A DNA stretch of 64,000 bases from Osedax fenrisi (taxonomy: Eukaryota > Annelida > Polychaeta > Sabellida > Siboglinidae), in the NCBI GenBank assembly GCA_964019155.1, contig OZ025243.1, positions 89,561,899-89,625,898 of the forward strand, given 5' to 3'. A program made the translations under genes and the position numbers. Below, piece after piece: positions 11,811-23,222 of the stretch; the stretch's first letter is position 1; every line of letters begins with the position of its first letter. The notes under the pieces were generated by a model, which was given only the letters and a program-made list of their open reading frames with translations, was not told the origin of the DNA and searched no databases.

Positions 11811-12322
11811 TGTTATATGTCGACACATATCCATGTATTCGTATATATATATATATCCACTGTACTATGACTATATATATACTTATATATATATATCTAC
11901 ATGTGTACAGATATACATATCGATATGTTACTATAACTTATATAGATACATATGTATATGCATGTATTTACATATACATATATATCTGCGTATGTACGCA
12001 TATACGTATATAGATATTCCGTTTAGATATCACTATTATATAACGTGCATCCTAAATATAAGACACGAACATACGAATAGGCAAATAGGCATTCCGCAAT
12101 GCAATCCGTAGACCGTGACACTGTGCATGACTCCCTATTGGCTGAGCGCTTCCCACGAAGCCCCGCCCACCAATAGTATATATAACGTATCGCTCGCTTT
12201 ATACATTGTTGTTTCTAATAAACTTTGATACTGGACCCCTTGCCTATTGATACTATCCGCGAAAGCTGCGGGATACACACACATACCTAACCATATTACA
12301 TTAACACAGGTATAACATAACA
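11811..12322 (+). repeat. 5' LTR
   Basis: Starts TGTTATATGTCGACAC and ends GGTATAACATAACA, so it has the usual TG...CA ends. It contains a short AT-rich stretch, a TATATAA-like box near 12176-12185 and an AATAAA at about 12217-12222. The 92-codon frame within it is duplicated in both LTRs and is not regarded as a gene. Confidence 0.93.
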
Positions 12323-12398
12323 TGGTGACAGCGGTGGGATACACACACATACCTAACCATATTACATTAACACAGGTATAACATAACATGGTGACAGC
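12271..12398 (+). repeat. 66-bp tandem duplication of LTR tail plus primer site
   Basis: 12271-12332 and 12337-12398 carry the same sequence, running from GGATACACACACATACC through the LTR end to GGTGACAGC. The duplication creates the gag start codon: A of the repeated LTR end joined to TGGTGACAG. Confidence 0.9.
12323..12340 (+). other. Putative primer binding site
   Basis: TGGTGACAGCGGTGGG begins at the first base after the 5' LTR, where the tRNA primer binds in Ty3/gypsy elements. The matching tRNA cannot be named from here. A second copy of TGGTGACAGC occurs 66 bp downstream (12389) because the LTR tail plus this site is duplicated. Confidence 0.65.
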
Positions 12399-15300
12399 TA
12401 CGAACTCGCTCCTCCCTTCTCCTTCATTCGACTGGCAGTCAGAGAGCATCACCGCGGAACTGACTGAGTTCAAACAGCACGCTGAACTAACCTTCGAAGG
12501 ACCGCTTGAAGGCGCTACGGACGCATCGAAACTCGCCCACGTTCTCCTCTGGCTAGGACGCGACGGGCGACAAATCTACAACGCTTGGGAGTTAGACGCC
12601 AGCAGGAAAACTCTTATCGTCTTCTGGGTCTACCTCGCTAAGCACGTGTCCCCTAGCTCTAACTTCTGGTTATCGAGGATCAACCTATCTCGATTGAGGC
12701 AGCAACCAGAAGAATCGATAGATACCTACATGACGAAACTACGTCTGCAAGGCCAACGATGCGAATTCCGTGACGCTACCGAGATACAACAACGCCTCAC
12801 GGAACAACTTGTCATAGGAGTTCGAGACTCCATCGTCCAGGACTGGATGCTCTCGCAAGACAAATCGATGACACTGGAAGCGGCCATTAACCACGTACGC
12901 ATACATGAGGCCAAACTCGCCGATATTGCTTCCTTCCGGCAACCTCAACATCGCGCTACGGTAAACCTCGTTACTCGAAGGCACAACGCGCCACGACGTA
13001 ACAACGCACCAACCCACGCACTTCCCCAGTCATCCACTCCCCGCTCATCTACTCCACATTCATCCACATCCCACCACGACCGTACGTCATGTCCGAACTG
13101 TACCACCACGCACGAACCCGGTCGTAAGTCCTGCCCGGCACGAAACTCTAAGTGCCGCAAATGCAACCGCGAAGGACACTGGGCCGCGAAATGTCGTTCG
13201 GAACAACATCCGAACCAGACCCGGCACCACCACGACGTAAACACGAACGAAGCCTTCGACAAGGTCGTGTTTGATACGATAACGTCCCGCGACGAAGCGT
13301 ACACCGATGTACGTTTCAACCATCCATCCCTTAACGCGTACCTCCGAGTTAAGGTCGACACGGGTGCACAAGGCAATTTATTGCCTCTACGCACATTCCA
13401 TAAAATGTACCCCGACAAACGCAACCGACCGCATCTACAACCCAGCACTACACGGTTATCAGTCTACGACGGTAGCACTCTCACGCAATACGGAAAGCTC
13501 GAGCTTTCGATCAGCTCTGGAGCTCATACAACGGAAGCGACATTCTACGTTGTCGACACCCCCGGACCCGTTCTCCTGGGATTCCCTTCGAGCATTGCAC
13601 TGAACCCCTTTGGTAGATACCGATTCCTACGCCTACCCTTCGGACTAAATCTCAGCCAAGACGTGTTCCAAGAACGTATGGACCGCATACTCGAGTACTG
13701 CCCCGGAACTATCGGAATCGCCGACGACGTAGGCGTCTTCGGGAAGGACGAGCAACAGCATGACGAGAACCTCCGTCATCTGATGAAGACCGCATCCCAA
13801 CACGGCCTCGTCTTCAACGAAACTAAATGCTCGATAAAGACCGACAGCCTTACTTTCTTCGGTCTCCACTTCGACAAAGACGGCGTACATCCTGACCCCG
13901 AACGTGTGAAGTCGATCCAACAGATGACCTCACCAGACTCTCCACAGGCCCTGCGAGAATTCCTGGGTATCGCGACCTATATGGGACCATTTACGAAAGA
14001 CCTGGCACACCATGCGACACCTCTACGTGAACTCCTCAAGAAAGATGTCGATTACCAGTGGTCCCCTACCTACGAGAAGATCTTCAATAACGTGAAAGAT
14101 CGAATATGCGCACAGACTACTCTGTCATATTACGACCCAAAGAAGAAGACAACGGTTCAAGTAGATGCTTCAGGCCGTGGCCTCGGCGCCACCCTCCTAC
14201 AAGACGACAAACCCATTGCCTTCGCATCAAAGACCCTCAGCCCTGCTGAGACACGCTACGCTAATATCGAAAGAGAGATGTTGGCCGTAGTCTTCGGATG
14301 CGAGAGGTTCCACAACTACGTCTTTGCGACCAGGTTCATTGTCCAGTCTGACCACAAGCCACTGGAGATGATCACCCGAAAGAACCTATTCGCCGCACCT
14401 ACCCGCCTCCAAAGAATGCTGCTCCGAGTGCAGCCGTACGACTTCAAACTAATCTACAAACCTGGAAAAGAGATGCTGATAGCGGATGCGCTTTCCCGCC
14501 AGCCATTAGATGCCAGCGAACATATCGACCTTGACATCCAGATCAGCCCCGTGCAGTTCGCGACACAGAAGATCGAGAATTTGAAATTAGAAACCAGCCG
14601 AGACAAAACACTTCAAGCCCTGCTTCACGTAATCCACAACGGGTGGCCTTCAGTGTATCGAGACGCTCCGAAAGACCTCCGAGACTACTGGCCATTCAGA
14701 GACGAACTGACTACTCACGACGGTTTAATCTTGAAAGGCCCACAAGTCCTCGTACCTCCAAACTCCCGACGATCGATCCTCAACACTCTACATACACCCC
14801 ATATGGGAATCGTCAAAACATGCGATCTAGCGAGATCACATGTCTACTGGCCCGGTATCTCGAAAGATATCACTGATATGATCCAATCATGCCTCAAGTG
14901 CCGGGAACACGCAAACCAGCAGTGTAAGGAACCCCTATTGCCATACGACACCCCGACCCGTCCATGGCAATACCTAAGTTCCGACTTATTCTATTATAAC
15001 AATATCACGTACCTCCTTATATGCGATTATTATACTAAATTCCCATTCGTATACGCTATGCGCGCGCCCATAACCAGCGCAAACATTATAGATCGGCTAA
15101 AGACACTATTCGCGGAACATGGCATCCCTGACCGGTTACTTAGTGATAACGGAGGACACTATTCGTCACAAGCATTCCGAACGTTTGCATCCGAATGGGG
15201 ATTTGACCACGTGACGAGCAGCCCCTATCACTCCCAAAGTAACGGCCTGGCCGAACGAACCGTACAGAGTCTGAAGAACATCTTGAAGAAGTCCGAGAAC

Positions 15301-15939
15301 TTCCAGATGTCGCTACTTCTACTACGATCTACACCAGTAATCGGATCGACACGAAGCCCCGCCGAACTGCTCTACGGTCGCAAGTTAGCAAACCCTTTGC
15401 CCTGTAACTACCCCATAGATCCGTCCCACGAGAACACATTGTCGTCTAATGTGTCAACCGCTCGACACTACGACAAGAACAAGTTCCACCGCAACTTGCC
15501 CGACATAGAGCCACTCACGAACATCCACTACCGCGACCATGTATCGAACACATGGAAGCCAGCCGTAGTGACATCGCAACGCCAGGAACCTCGGAGTTAC
15601 GACATCCGCACGACTGATGGTACTACCCTCAGGAGGAATCGCCGAGATATCCGCCCTACTGCCCCGTCGACGCGCCGTCCGGAGGTAGTAGCAACACACC
15701 TAGATGCACCTGCGTATCACCGCGGGTCTCATGTCCCATCCTCTACCCCGTCGACACTCGGTCCGGACGTAGAGATGCCCCTCCGTGATGTATCACCACA
15801 CACTCACCTCAGGGATGACCCTCTCCCCACTAGTCCGTTGACACCCGGTCCGGAACTAGATAACCACACCCTACCAACTATATCGCTGCGTCGATCCAAT
15901 CGTATCACACGACCCCCCGCTCGTCTTATCGACTCGTAG
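12388..15939 (+). CDS. Ty3/gypsy Gag-Pol polyprotein with in-frame RT deletion
   Basis: The 1183-aa polyprotein starts at ATG 12388. Gag fills residues 1 to about 290 and ends in a CCHC knuckle (C256, C259, H264, C269) after a Thr/Ser/His-rich linker. Protease follows, with DTG at 324-326. At about residue 406 the frame jumps from the protease tail (GFPSSIALN) straight to PFGRYRFLRLPFGL of RT. The finger domain and the first catalytic Asp block, roughly 200-250 residues, are therefore absent. The second catalytic pair is present (IADD, D446-D447). RNase H (VDASGRG) and integrase follow; integrase has an HHCC zinc domain, and D866, D920 and E956 give DD35E spacing. No stop or frameshift occurs. 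A non-autonomous, trans-mobilised copy is the best reading. Confidence 0.92.
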   Translation: MVTATNSLLPSPSFDWQSESITAELTEFKQHAELTFEGPLEGATDASKLAHVLLWLGRDGRQIYNAWELDASRKTLIVFWVYLAKHVSPSSNFWLSRINLSRLRQQPEESIDTYMTKLRLQGQRCEFRDATEIQQRLTEQLVIGVRDSIVQDWMLSQDKSMTLEAAINHVRIHEAKLADIASFRQPQHRATVNLVTRRHNAPRRNNAPTHALPQSSTPRSSTPHSSTSHHDRTSCPNCTTTHEPGRKSCPARNSKCRKCNREGHWAAKCRSEQHPNQTRHHHDVNTNEAFDKVVFDTITSRDEAYTDVRFNHPSLNAYLRVKVDTGAQGNLLPLRTFHKMYPDKRNRPHLQPSTTRLSVYDGSTLTQYGKLELSISSGAHTTEATFYVVDTPGPVLLGFPSSIALNPFGRYRFLRLPFGLNLSQDVFQERMDRILEYCPGTIGIADDVGVFGKDEQQHDENLRHLMKTASQHGLVFNETKCSIKTDSLTFFGLHFDKDGVHPDPERVKSIQQMTSPDSPQALREFLGIATYMGPFTKDLAHHATPLRELLKKDVDYQWSPTYEKIFNNVKDRICAQTTLSYYDPKKKTTVQVDASGRGLGATLLQDDKPIAFASKTLSPAETRYANIEREMLAVVFGCERFHNYVFATRFIVQSDHKPLEMITRKNLFAAPTRLQRMLLRVQPYDFKLIYKPGKEMLIADALSRQPLDASEHIDLDIQISPVQFATQKIENLKLETSRDKTLQALLHVIHNGWPSVYRDAPKDLRDYWPFRDELTTHDGLILKGPQVLVPPNSRRSILNTLHTPHMGIVKTCDLARSHVYWPGISKDITDMIQSCLKCREHANQQCKEPLLPYDTPTRPWQYLSSDLFYYNNITYLLICDYYTKFPFVYAMRAPITSANIIDRLKTLFAEHGIPDRLLSDNGGHYSSQAFRTFASEWGFDHVTSSPYHSQSNGLAERTVQSLKNILKKSENFQMSLLLLRSTPVIGSTRSPAELLYGRKLANPLPCNYPIDPSHENTLSSNVSTARHYDKNKFHRNLPDIEPLTNIHYRDHVSNTWKPAVVTSQRQEPRSYDIRTTDGTTLRRNRRDIRPTAPSTRRPEVVATHLDAPAYHRGSHVPSSTPSTLGPDVEMPLRDVSPHTHLRDDPLPTSPLTPGPELDNHTLPTISLRRSNRITRPPARLIDS

Positions 15940-15949
15940 CCATTTGATT

Positions 15950-15961
15950 TACAAAGGGGGA
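15950..15961 (+). other. Polypurine tract
   Basis: ACAAAGGGGGA ends at the base before the 3' LTR, the expected site for plus-strand priming. Confidence 0.75.
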
Positions 15962-16473
15962 TGTTATATGTCGACACATATCCATGTATTCGTATATATA
16001 TATATATCCACTGTACTATGACTATATATATACTTATATATATATATCTACATGTGTACAGATATACATATCGATATGTTACTATAACTTATATAGATAC
16101 ATATGTATATGCATGTATTTACATATACATATATATCTGCGTATGTACGCATATACGTATATAGATATTCCGTTTAGATATCACTATTATATAACGTGCA
16201 TCCTAAATATAAGACACGAACATACGAATAGGCAAATAGGCATTCCGCAATGCAATCCGTAGACCGTGACACTGTGCATGACTCCCTATTGGCTGAGCGC
16301 TTCCCACGAAGCCCCGCCCACCAATAGTATATATAACGTATCGCTCGCTTTATACATTGTTGTTTCTAATAAACTTTGATACTGGACCCCTTGCCTATTG
16401 ATACTATCCGCGAAAGCTGCGGGATACACACACATACCTAACCATATTACATTAACACAGGTATAACATAACA
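15962..16473 (+). repeat. 3' LTR
   Basis: 512 bp, same length and apparently the same sequence as the 5' LTR, ending in AACATAACA. It is followed by the CGTCC target duplication at 16474-16478. Confidence 0.93.
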
Positions 16474-16478
16474 CGTCC

Positions 16479-17238
16479 TATTTTGTTCTCACAGCTAGCT
16501 GAGTCTAAAAATTATGTTATTTTCAAACTTGTTTAACTTGTTTTTCTCAGTCACTATTTTTTCGACCACAATCTGAAGTCGAATTTGTGGAAGCGCACTT
16601 CATTTGTGACCGCGCGATGTTCGATGTAGTATGGCATTAAGTGTTTGTCTTTCGTTAGAGGTTATAAGTGAATGAGGTATCGAGACCATTCTACACATGC
16701 ATCCACTCCGTACATATGCTATGTATGCATGTTAGCCTACTGCAGATAATACTTCTTATAAATATAGTGAAACGCCTAACAATAACTAACTCACTGTATC
16801 TGATATCTTCGTGTAACTGTGTTTGTAGGTGTGTAACTAGGTGTGTAACTAGGTGTGTAACTAGGTGTGTAACTATCCTATGGCTGACTGGCAGTGATGT
16901 GCCTTTCCAAAGATAATCCGGGATGTTGATTACGCTGCTTGTTGATTATTCGCAGCTAACTACTATATACGACATACCATATAGTATATACTATATACTA
17001 TATATATATGTATATATATATCAATATAGGTATCACCCTCATTTTCACAACCTGGGGAGCCGATGGATGGCAGTTTAAGGCTACATCACTATAACACAAT
17101 CAGTCTTTAAATTATAATATACCTTATACATGAAACATAAAGTATTCTAAAAGATAATACTATCAATGATATATCATTACTATAGTAATATTGAATGTGT
17201 ATTATTTATTCGGTTTAGTGTAAATAAATGTGGGTCAT
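16479..17238. other. Intergenic, nothing coding recognised
   Basis: Unremarkable sequence with a short tandem repeat at 16826-16876 and an AT palindrome near 16975-17020. Confidence 0.5.
16826..16876 (+). repeat. 12-bp tandem repeat, about 4 copies
   Basis: Four copies of GTGTGTAACTAG, the last diverging into GTGTAACTATCC. Confidence 0.9.
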
Positions 17239-17325
17239 TTTGAGGGGGGTCCCCCTCAAAGTCTGTGGATTCAAGTGTAACCACAGACTTTGAGGACCCC
17301 CTTCAAAGTCTGTGAGTGTAACCCA
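17239..17325. repeat. Inverted plus direct repeat of CTCAAAGTCTGTGG
   Basis: CCCCCTCAAAGTCTGTGG is followed by its inverted form CCACAGACTTTGAGGACC, then a third direct copy TTCAAAGTCTGTG with the same AGTGTAACC tail. It resembles a rearranged end of a small transposon and can fold into a hairpin. Confidence 0.7.
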
Positions 17326-17339
17326 CCTAGGTTCATTAT

Positions 17340-17531
17340 TTGTATAGAGCTAGAGAGAAAGAGAATAATCTCTCTAGCTCTATGATTATTTGTTATATTA
17401 AATGTTTTACTATTATTTTTTGCAAAAGGGTTTATAAATCTATATGAATCTCGCATATTGTATTTTGAATAGTATCTTATGAAATAATTAGCAAGTATTT
17501 GAGGGATCATACCTTTTATAACTCTGAACAT
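17340..17531 (-). pseudogene. LINE RT C-terminal fragment
   Basis: Minus strand 17531-17400 reads VIKGMIPQILANYFIRYYS and NMRDSYRFINPFAK. This is the pattern of the region after RT in CR1/Jockey-like LINEs (NMR..., then a basic stretch). A hairpin of AGAGCTAGAGAGA/TCTCTCTAGCTCT occupies 17346-17382. Confidence 0.45.
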
Positions 17532-18040
17532 GAATTTACATGTATTAATAAATAATAGTTCAATAATATCTCTTTATTTTAATTGTTTATTTATGATAGA
17601 AATATCTTATTTATTAATTATCTTATTTATAAATATATTAGTTTTGAACATTGAACATCATGCACTTTGGGGCGTCATAAAATGGGTGGATGGGGGGCAT
17701 GCCACCCCCACTTTTAAGATCTACAAATTATTTAATTCATTATAAATATTATATTTCTGATAGTTAAAGTCTTTGTAGTATCATTATATCCAACATTGAT
17801 TTGTATTGTGAAACCCAATACAATTCAATCATATTAATTAAGCCCTATATTCTCACTCACTTGTTCTACTTAAATTATAATAATTAACTATAATATACAT
17901 TATATATATATCCTTACTTTTACTTTTATTCGGGTGACTCATAAATCGTAGGAGGAATTAACATACTTGACTTTGAAACATATTCCTACATCAGTTATTA
18001 TGTACAACATTTACCAAATCATTAATATCCATCTTTTTCC

Positions 18041-21000
18041 CTTACTGTGGAGTGTCGACGCCGATAGGGCGCGTCCCCAGGTTGCGGATAGGGGAATGAC
18101 CTCTATTGGGTAGCTGCGAACTAAAATAAACAGCCACGGACAAAACGACACACCTGTTGTCTTGCAGGAGCCCATTGGATTGAGAAGGCTAAGGGAGAAA
18201 ACCCTGACAGAAACCGGGAACGAGAGGTTCTCTTAGGCGGTCAAATCATTCTGTTTAGTAGCCGGCACCTTTCACCTAGAAAGTCCTTGAGCAAGTGTCT
18301 AGGTTAAATGTCTAAAAAACAAACACATGAATAAAAAGAAAAGAATGGCCCTAAGTCCCGGGAAAATAGAGGGTGCGAATAAACTCCCGGTTAGGACGGC
18401 TACATGGAACACTATAACACTAATTGATAATGATACTATTGACTTATTAATAGAGGAAATTGAACGAATGGAAATTGATATAATTGGCATAACTGAGACC
18501 CATTGGACAACAGATATACCTACGATATGGGAGAAAGATGAATACATCATCATTCACTCACCACGACAAGACGGCATACACAGGTAAGGTGTCGCTTTAA
18601 TACTGAATAAAAAACTAAGTGAGCACAAGATTAACTATGAGTGTATATCAAGCAGATTATTGAAGGTTACCATAGAGATTAGATCAGATAGAATAACATA
18701 CTTCGTTGTATGCGCTCCAGACTCTAGCTACGAAGATACATATATAGAAGAATTTGTCATAACGTTATGAGATTAACATCCTTCCACCAAGCGAACATAT
18801 TGTACTACTAGGTGATTTTAACGCATCTGTAGGAAGCCACATGCAAGAAATCTGGCCAGAAGTAGTAGGAGTTATGGTGCAGGATAAAACAATGAACGAG
18901 GTATTAAACTACTTCAATGCTGTGCAATAAACAATCTATTTATAGCAAACACAATATTCAAGCATAAATAAAGGCGAAGATATACATGGATTTCACCAAA
19001 ACGTACAGAAATGCAGATTGATTTTATTATAATATCTAAGAAACTAAAATCTACTCTTAAAAACTGCAGAACCTATAACTCTGCCGAAATAGGGTCAGAT
19101 CACTCACTTGTCATTGCAAACTTAGTATTGAAAAAACCAAAAAATACGAAACATATAGCAAAAAAACCACCGAAATGTTATGACACCGATAAACTGCAAA
19201 GCAAGGAAATATCCAAAAAGTTTGCATCGATAATAGGAGAAGTATTTTCTAACCTATTAGACGATGAGATGACTCCAGATGAATTTTACATTCAATTCAA
19301 AAAAATAGTATATACAGCAGCTGAAAAAAAAAATGGGGCATAAACGACATAACGAAATCCCCGGTCTCTCAAGCGAGGTAAAAGACCTATGTGCACAACG
19401 AAGAAGCGCTAAAATAATGATATTACAAAACGAGTGTAATGAAGAGTATACAAATAACTATAGAGAATTAAATAAAAGAGTAAAAGCAGAAGTAAAAAAA
19501 CAAAAGAATGATAATTTAAGTGAACAAATATCTAAAATGGAAGAAAAATTTAAAAAGAATAACCTACATAAATTATTCAAACAAGTTGGTGAACTAGAAG
19601 AAAAGAGATATAGACTATCAAGGTAATCTAAAGACGAAAAAAGCAAGATGTATTGCATATCTGGAAAACGCACTTTGAGAAACACCTCAACACACAATTC
19701 AAACACGACGAAAATGCTCTGCAAGAATTTAACTCAGTAAATGTTAATAATGAAAACATACCGCCAATAACTGAACAAGAAGTTAAGTACTCAATAAAAC
19801 AGCTAGCCAACAGAAAGTCACCTGGTGTTAATGGAATAACTTCTGAATTGATAAAAGCTGTAGGTGATATTATGACTAAAACATTAACAAACCTGTTTAA
19901 TAAAATAATTGTGACAGAGAATTCACCAAATGAATGGTCTAAGATGATAATAACACCAATCCACAAAAAAGGTGACAAACCTAACACCGCAAACTATAGA
20001 GCCATTGCACTATTACCAATACCAGGTAAAATATTCTGCAAAATATTAATGAACAGATGCTCGCACATAATTGAATCATCAATGAGTGACTCTCAATTCG
20101 GTTTTAGGCCTGGTAGAGGAACCACGGATGCAATATTCATTATAAGGCAGTTGATCGAGAAAGCAAAATAGCACCAAATACCGCTCCATTTCCACTTTAT
20201 TGATTTTAAAGCAGCATTTGACACTATTTGGAGAGAGACACTTTGGAAGATGCTGATTAAGATAGGTATCCCAAATAAACTTGTCGAGATAATCTGGTAA
20301 GTCTGGAGGATAACTGATATATGATGATAACCGGACTGGTTCTCAGTTAATATTGGCGTGAGACAAGGCTGTATTATGTCACCAAGCTTATTCAACATAT
20401 TCCTTGAATATGTAATGAAGGGTGTTAAAAGTTTGAACCGTTACTTTCAATTAAACGAAAATATGTCTGTTGATATCAGATACGCGGACGATACGACACT
20501 CTTATCTGCTGTATTCGAAACACTGCAACTATCTACATTGGAACTTGAACAAGCTTGCCAAAAATGGGGTTTGAAGATAAATCCTCTTAATGAAACCAGA
20601 TAGCAATGCTGAAATTTAAATCGACAACAACGTGGTTCCCAAACTTTCCAAATTCAAATTTCTGAGTAGTCTTATTCCATACTGCTCCTCAGATGTTCAA
20701 CACCTAATATCAATGGCATCACAAGCAAGACTAAGAACGATATGGTCATCAAACGACGTATGAATAAATATTAAAACTAGACTCTACGGAGCACTCATTC
20801 TGCCGATTGCCACATACTGATCAGAGTCATGGACTACAAGACGTAACGAAATCGATGCGCTACTAGTGTTTGAAATGAAATGCCTTAGAGCTATACTCCG
20901 GATTACTAGGTCTGACAGACTCAGAAACATCATGATACGAAAGAAACTAAACATAAGCGAGACGATAGAAGACATCGCTATTAAAAGAAGACTTCACTGG

Positions 21001-21236
21001 TTTGGTCATGTTGTCAGGAATACGTCAACACTAAATTCCAGCTACAAGCTGGATTTCAACAAAAAGAGACCAAGAGGACGCCCGCCAAAAAGATTGTCTG
21101 GTGGCATATGGGAACAAAGCGGTGAGCAACTGTTACATATAGAGAGACGAGCCAAATGACGAGAAGCCTTCGGAAAATATGTATTCATGTGGAAAGCAAA
21201 GGGACGCTAATCCTACGCATTTAAGTCAAGTTAGTC
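18041..21236 (+). mobile_element. RTE-like LINE, nearly full length, degenerate, 17-bp target duplication
   Basis: The 17-bp sequence AATATCCATCTTTTTCC lies on both sides (18024-18040 and 21237-21253) and fixes the ends. A GC-rich leader at 18041-18330 precedes an endonuclease frame: TATWNT, GITETHW, LLGDFNASVG, then MQIDFIIIS and GSDHSLV. RT follows (NYRAIALLPIPGKIF, SQFGFRPGRGTTDA, FIDFKAAFDTIW, IRYADDTTLLS) and a C-terminal WFGHVVR ... GRPPKR block. Many stops and frame changes make it inactive. There is no poly(A) tail, in line with RTE-type elements. Confidence 0.85.
18327..21159 (+). pseudogene. Broken endonuclease-reverse transcriptase of the plus-strand LINE
   Basis: Open segments at 18327-18587, 19011-19343, 19333-19626, 19653-20171, 20358-20603 and 20866-21159 are consecutive parts of one original protein in different frames. 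Stops such as those near 18585, 19624, 20169 and 20601 divide them. The catalytic YADD of RT survives near 20482. Confidence 0.8.
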
Positions 21237-21862
21237 AATATCCATCTTTTTCCATTCTGAAATGTTATCTATCCATTGCTTTTTCGGCATCCTCGTTTAC
21301 GTACTCCTTCAACCATGCCTTGCATTATAGTTTTTCAGAGGTCATCGTGTCTGGATAGGTGTCCATACCATTTAAGCTTGCGTCGTTTAATCGTTTGTAA
21401 GAGAGGTTCGTAGTTGCCGATTATTGAAATAATCTTGTACTTTATTTATACGTTAGTCTTTCTTTCCTGATACTTTATCCCGAGCAGATTCCTGTCTGAC
21501 TTGTTTTCGAAAGCTTGTCAATGTTTATGCATAACTGAATTAATCGTCAATGTCTCGCAACGATATGCATATATTAGTATTTATAATTCAAGTGAACAGT
21601 ACACACTGTAATTTTACTTAGAGTTGATATATTTGATATTCCATATATGGTGTATAGGCGTATCATAGCCGATATTGCAAGTGCTAATATTATCTTAATT
21701 TCAATTTCACAAGATCTATCTTTTGAGAGGGTTGCGCCTATGTAAGAGAACTTATTAACTTCCTTTAGTTTGTTCCCATAAAGAGTGATGTATGCATGTA
21801 TTGAAGCATAATTACTATTCACCATTACCTTACTTTTTTTCTGCAATAATATCCATACATTA

Positions 21863-23222
21863 CACTGGCCTGCATTTTTTAACTTTTTTCAATAGGATGA
21901 CATTCTGTCAATTGATTCTAGACTTATTTTTGACACTGATCTCAAATGTGGAAACTGTTTTTCTCAATCACGTCTAGTTTTTTTTTTATTCACCTTTCAA
22001 ATATTTTCCAAAAAGTGAGATTTCTAGAAACAAAATATTTTTATAATTTTTAAAACCTTAATTATTAGTAAAATATTTTATAAAATCATATAAATATGCC
22101 TGAATATATTTTATATATATATTCAAGTATACATTTAAAATATTATAAAATATGTTTACAAGTTGTATACAAAAATGATTTTTAAACTATGTACCCCACA
22201 AATATTTTATTATTTTCAAAAAAAATTAATAGGTCAATATTTAATGACAACAAGTATAGAATACATATGTAATATATTTTTCTAGATAGATTTTTAACGC
22301 TCCTTTCAGATATGTTTTTAGTTTTTACATATCGGGTTTAGTTTTCTTTTTTTTTTCAATTTAAAATATTTTTTTTTGATTTTTTTCTCATTTTTTTTAA
22401 GTTATTAATTTATGCTATTTAATGTATTTAAAAGTACTCAATTTATAACTATATTATATTATTAACCATATATTATACTTATTTATATATTATATATTAT
22501 TATAAATATAAATTAATATATTTATTTATGAATAAAATAAAAAATTAAGTTTCGGGTAAAAAATAATTAAGTTTATTTAATATATCATCAAGTAAATTCC
22601 AATAAAAATGGTTAATAATATAATATAGTTATAAATTGAGTACTTTTAAATACATTAAATTAATAGTAAATAGTATAAATTAATAACTTAAAAAAATTGA
22701 GAAAAAAATCAAAAAATAATATTTTAAATTGAAAAAAAAAAGAAAACTAAACCCGATATATAAAAACTAAAAACATATCTGAAAGGAGCGTTAAAAATAT
22801 ATCTAGAAAAATATATTACATATGTATTCTATAATTGTTGTCATTAAATATTGACCTATTAATTTTTTTTTGTAAATAATCAAATATTTGTGGGGTACAT
22901 AGTTTAAAAATCATTTTTGTATACAACTTGTAAACATATTTTATAATATTTTAAATGTATAATGTATACTTGAATATATATATAAAATATATTCAGGCAT
23001 ATTTATATGATTTTATAAAATATTTTACTAATAATTAAGGTTTTAAAAATTATAAAAATATTTTTTTTCTAGAAATCTCACTTTTTGGAAAATATTTGAA
23101 AGTTGAATAATAAAAAAAACTAGACGTGATTGAGAAAAACGATTTTACATTTGAGATCAGTGTCAAAAATAAGTCTAGAATCAATTGACAGAATGTCATC
23201 CTATTTTTGATGCAGACCAGTG
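21863..23222. mobile_element. Long foldback (palindromic) MITE, about 1.36 kb
   Basis: The left half (21863 to about 22530) is repeated as its reverse complement in the right half (about 22590-23222). The ends are CACTGGCCTGCA and TGCAGACCAGTG, and a TTA triplet flanks each side (21860-21862, 23223-23225). The arms match over more than 600 bp with few differences, which implies a recent origin or gene conversion between arms. Nothing in it codes for a protein. CACTG ends with a 3-bp duplication suit CMC/EnSpm or PIF/Harbinger-type mobilisation; which of these cannot be told. It sits inside the older LINE. Confidence 0.85.

Larger units (their letters stand above)
11811..16473 (+). mobile_element. 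Ty3/gypsy LTR retrotransposon, recent insertion, internal deletion in RT
   Basis: Two 512-bp LTRs (11811-12322 and 15962-16473), identical wherever I compared them, enclose one open frame of 1183 codons. A 5-bp target duplication CGTCC is present at 11806-11810 and 16474-16478. The element has a primer-binding-type sequence directly after the 5' LTR and a purine tract directly before the 3' LTR. The coding frame holds gag, protease, the C-terminal half of RT, RNase H and integrase. The front half of RT is missing in frame, so this copy cannot make functional reverse transcriptase and must have been copied by a relative. Its coding region is clearly richer in G+C than its surroundings. Integrase and flanking motifs suggest a Mag-like lineage (inference). 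Confidence 0.93.

Noticed and set aside
11833..12111. 92-codon frame, repeated at 15984-16262
   Set aside because: Lies within both LTRs and is Tyr/Ile-rich AT sequence; duplicated only because the LTRs are identical.
12739..15699. Open frames on the opposite strand and in other frames of the gypsy polyprotein
   Set aside because: Shadows of a GC-richer coding region; no independent motif.
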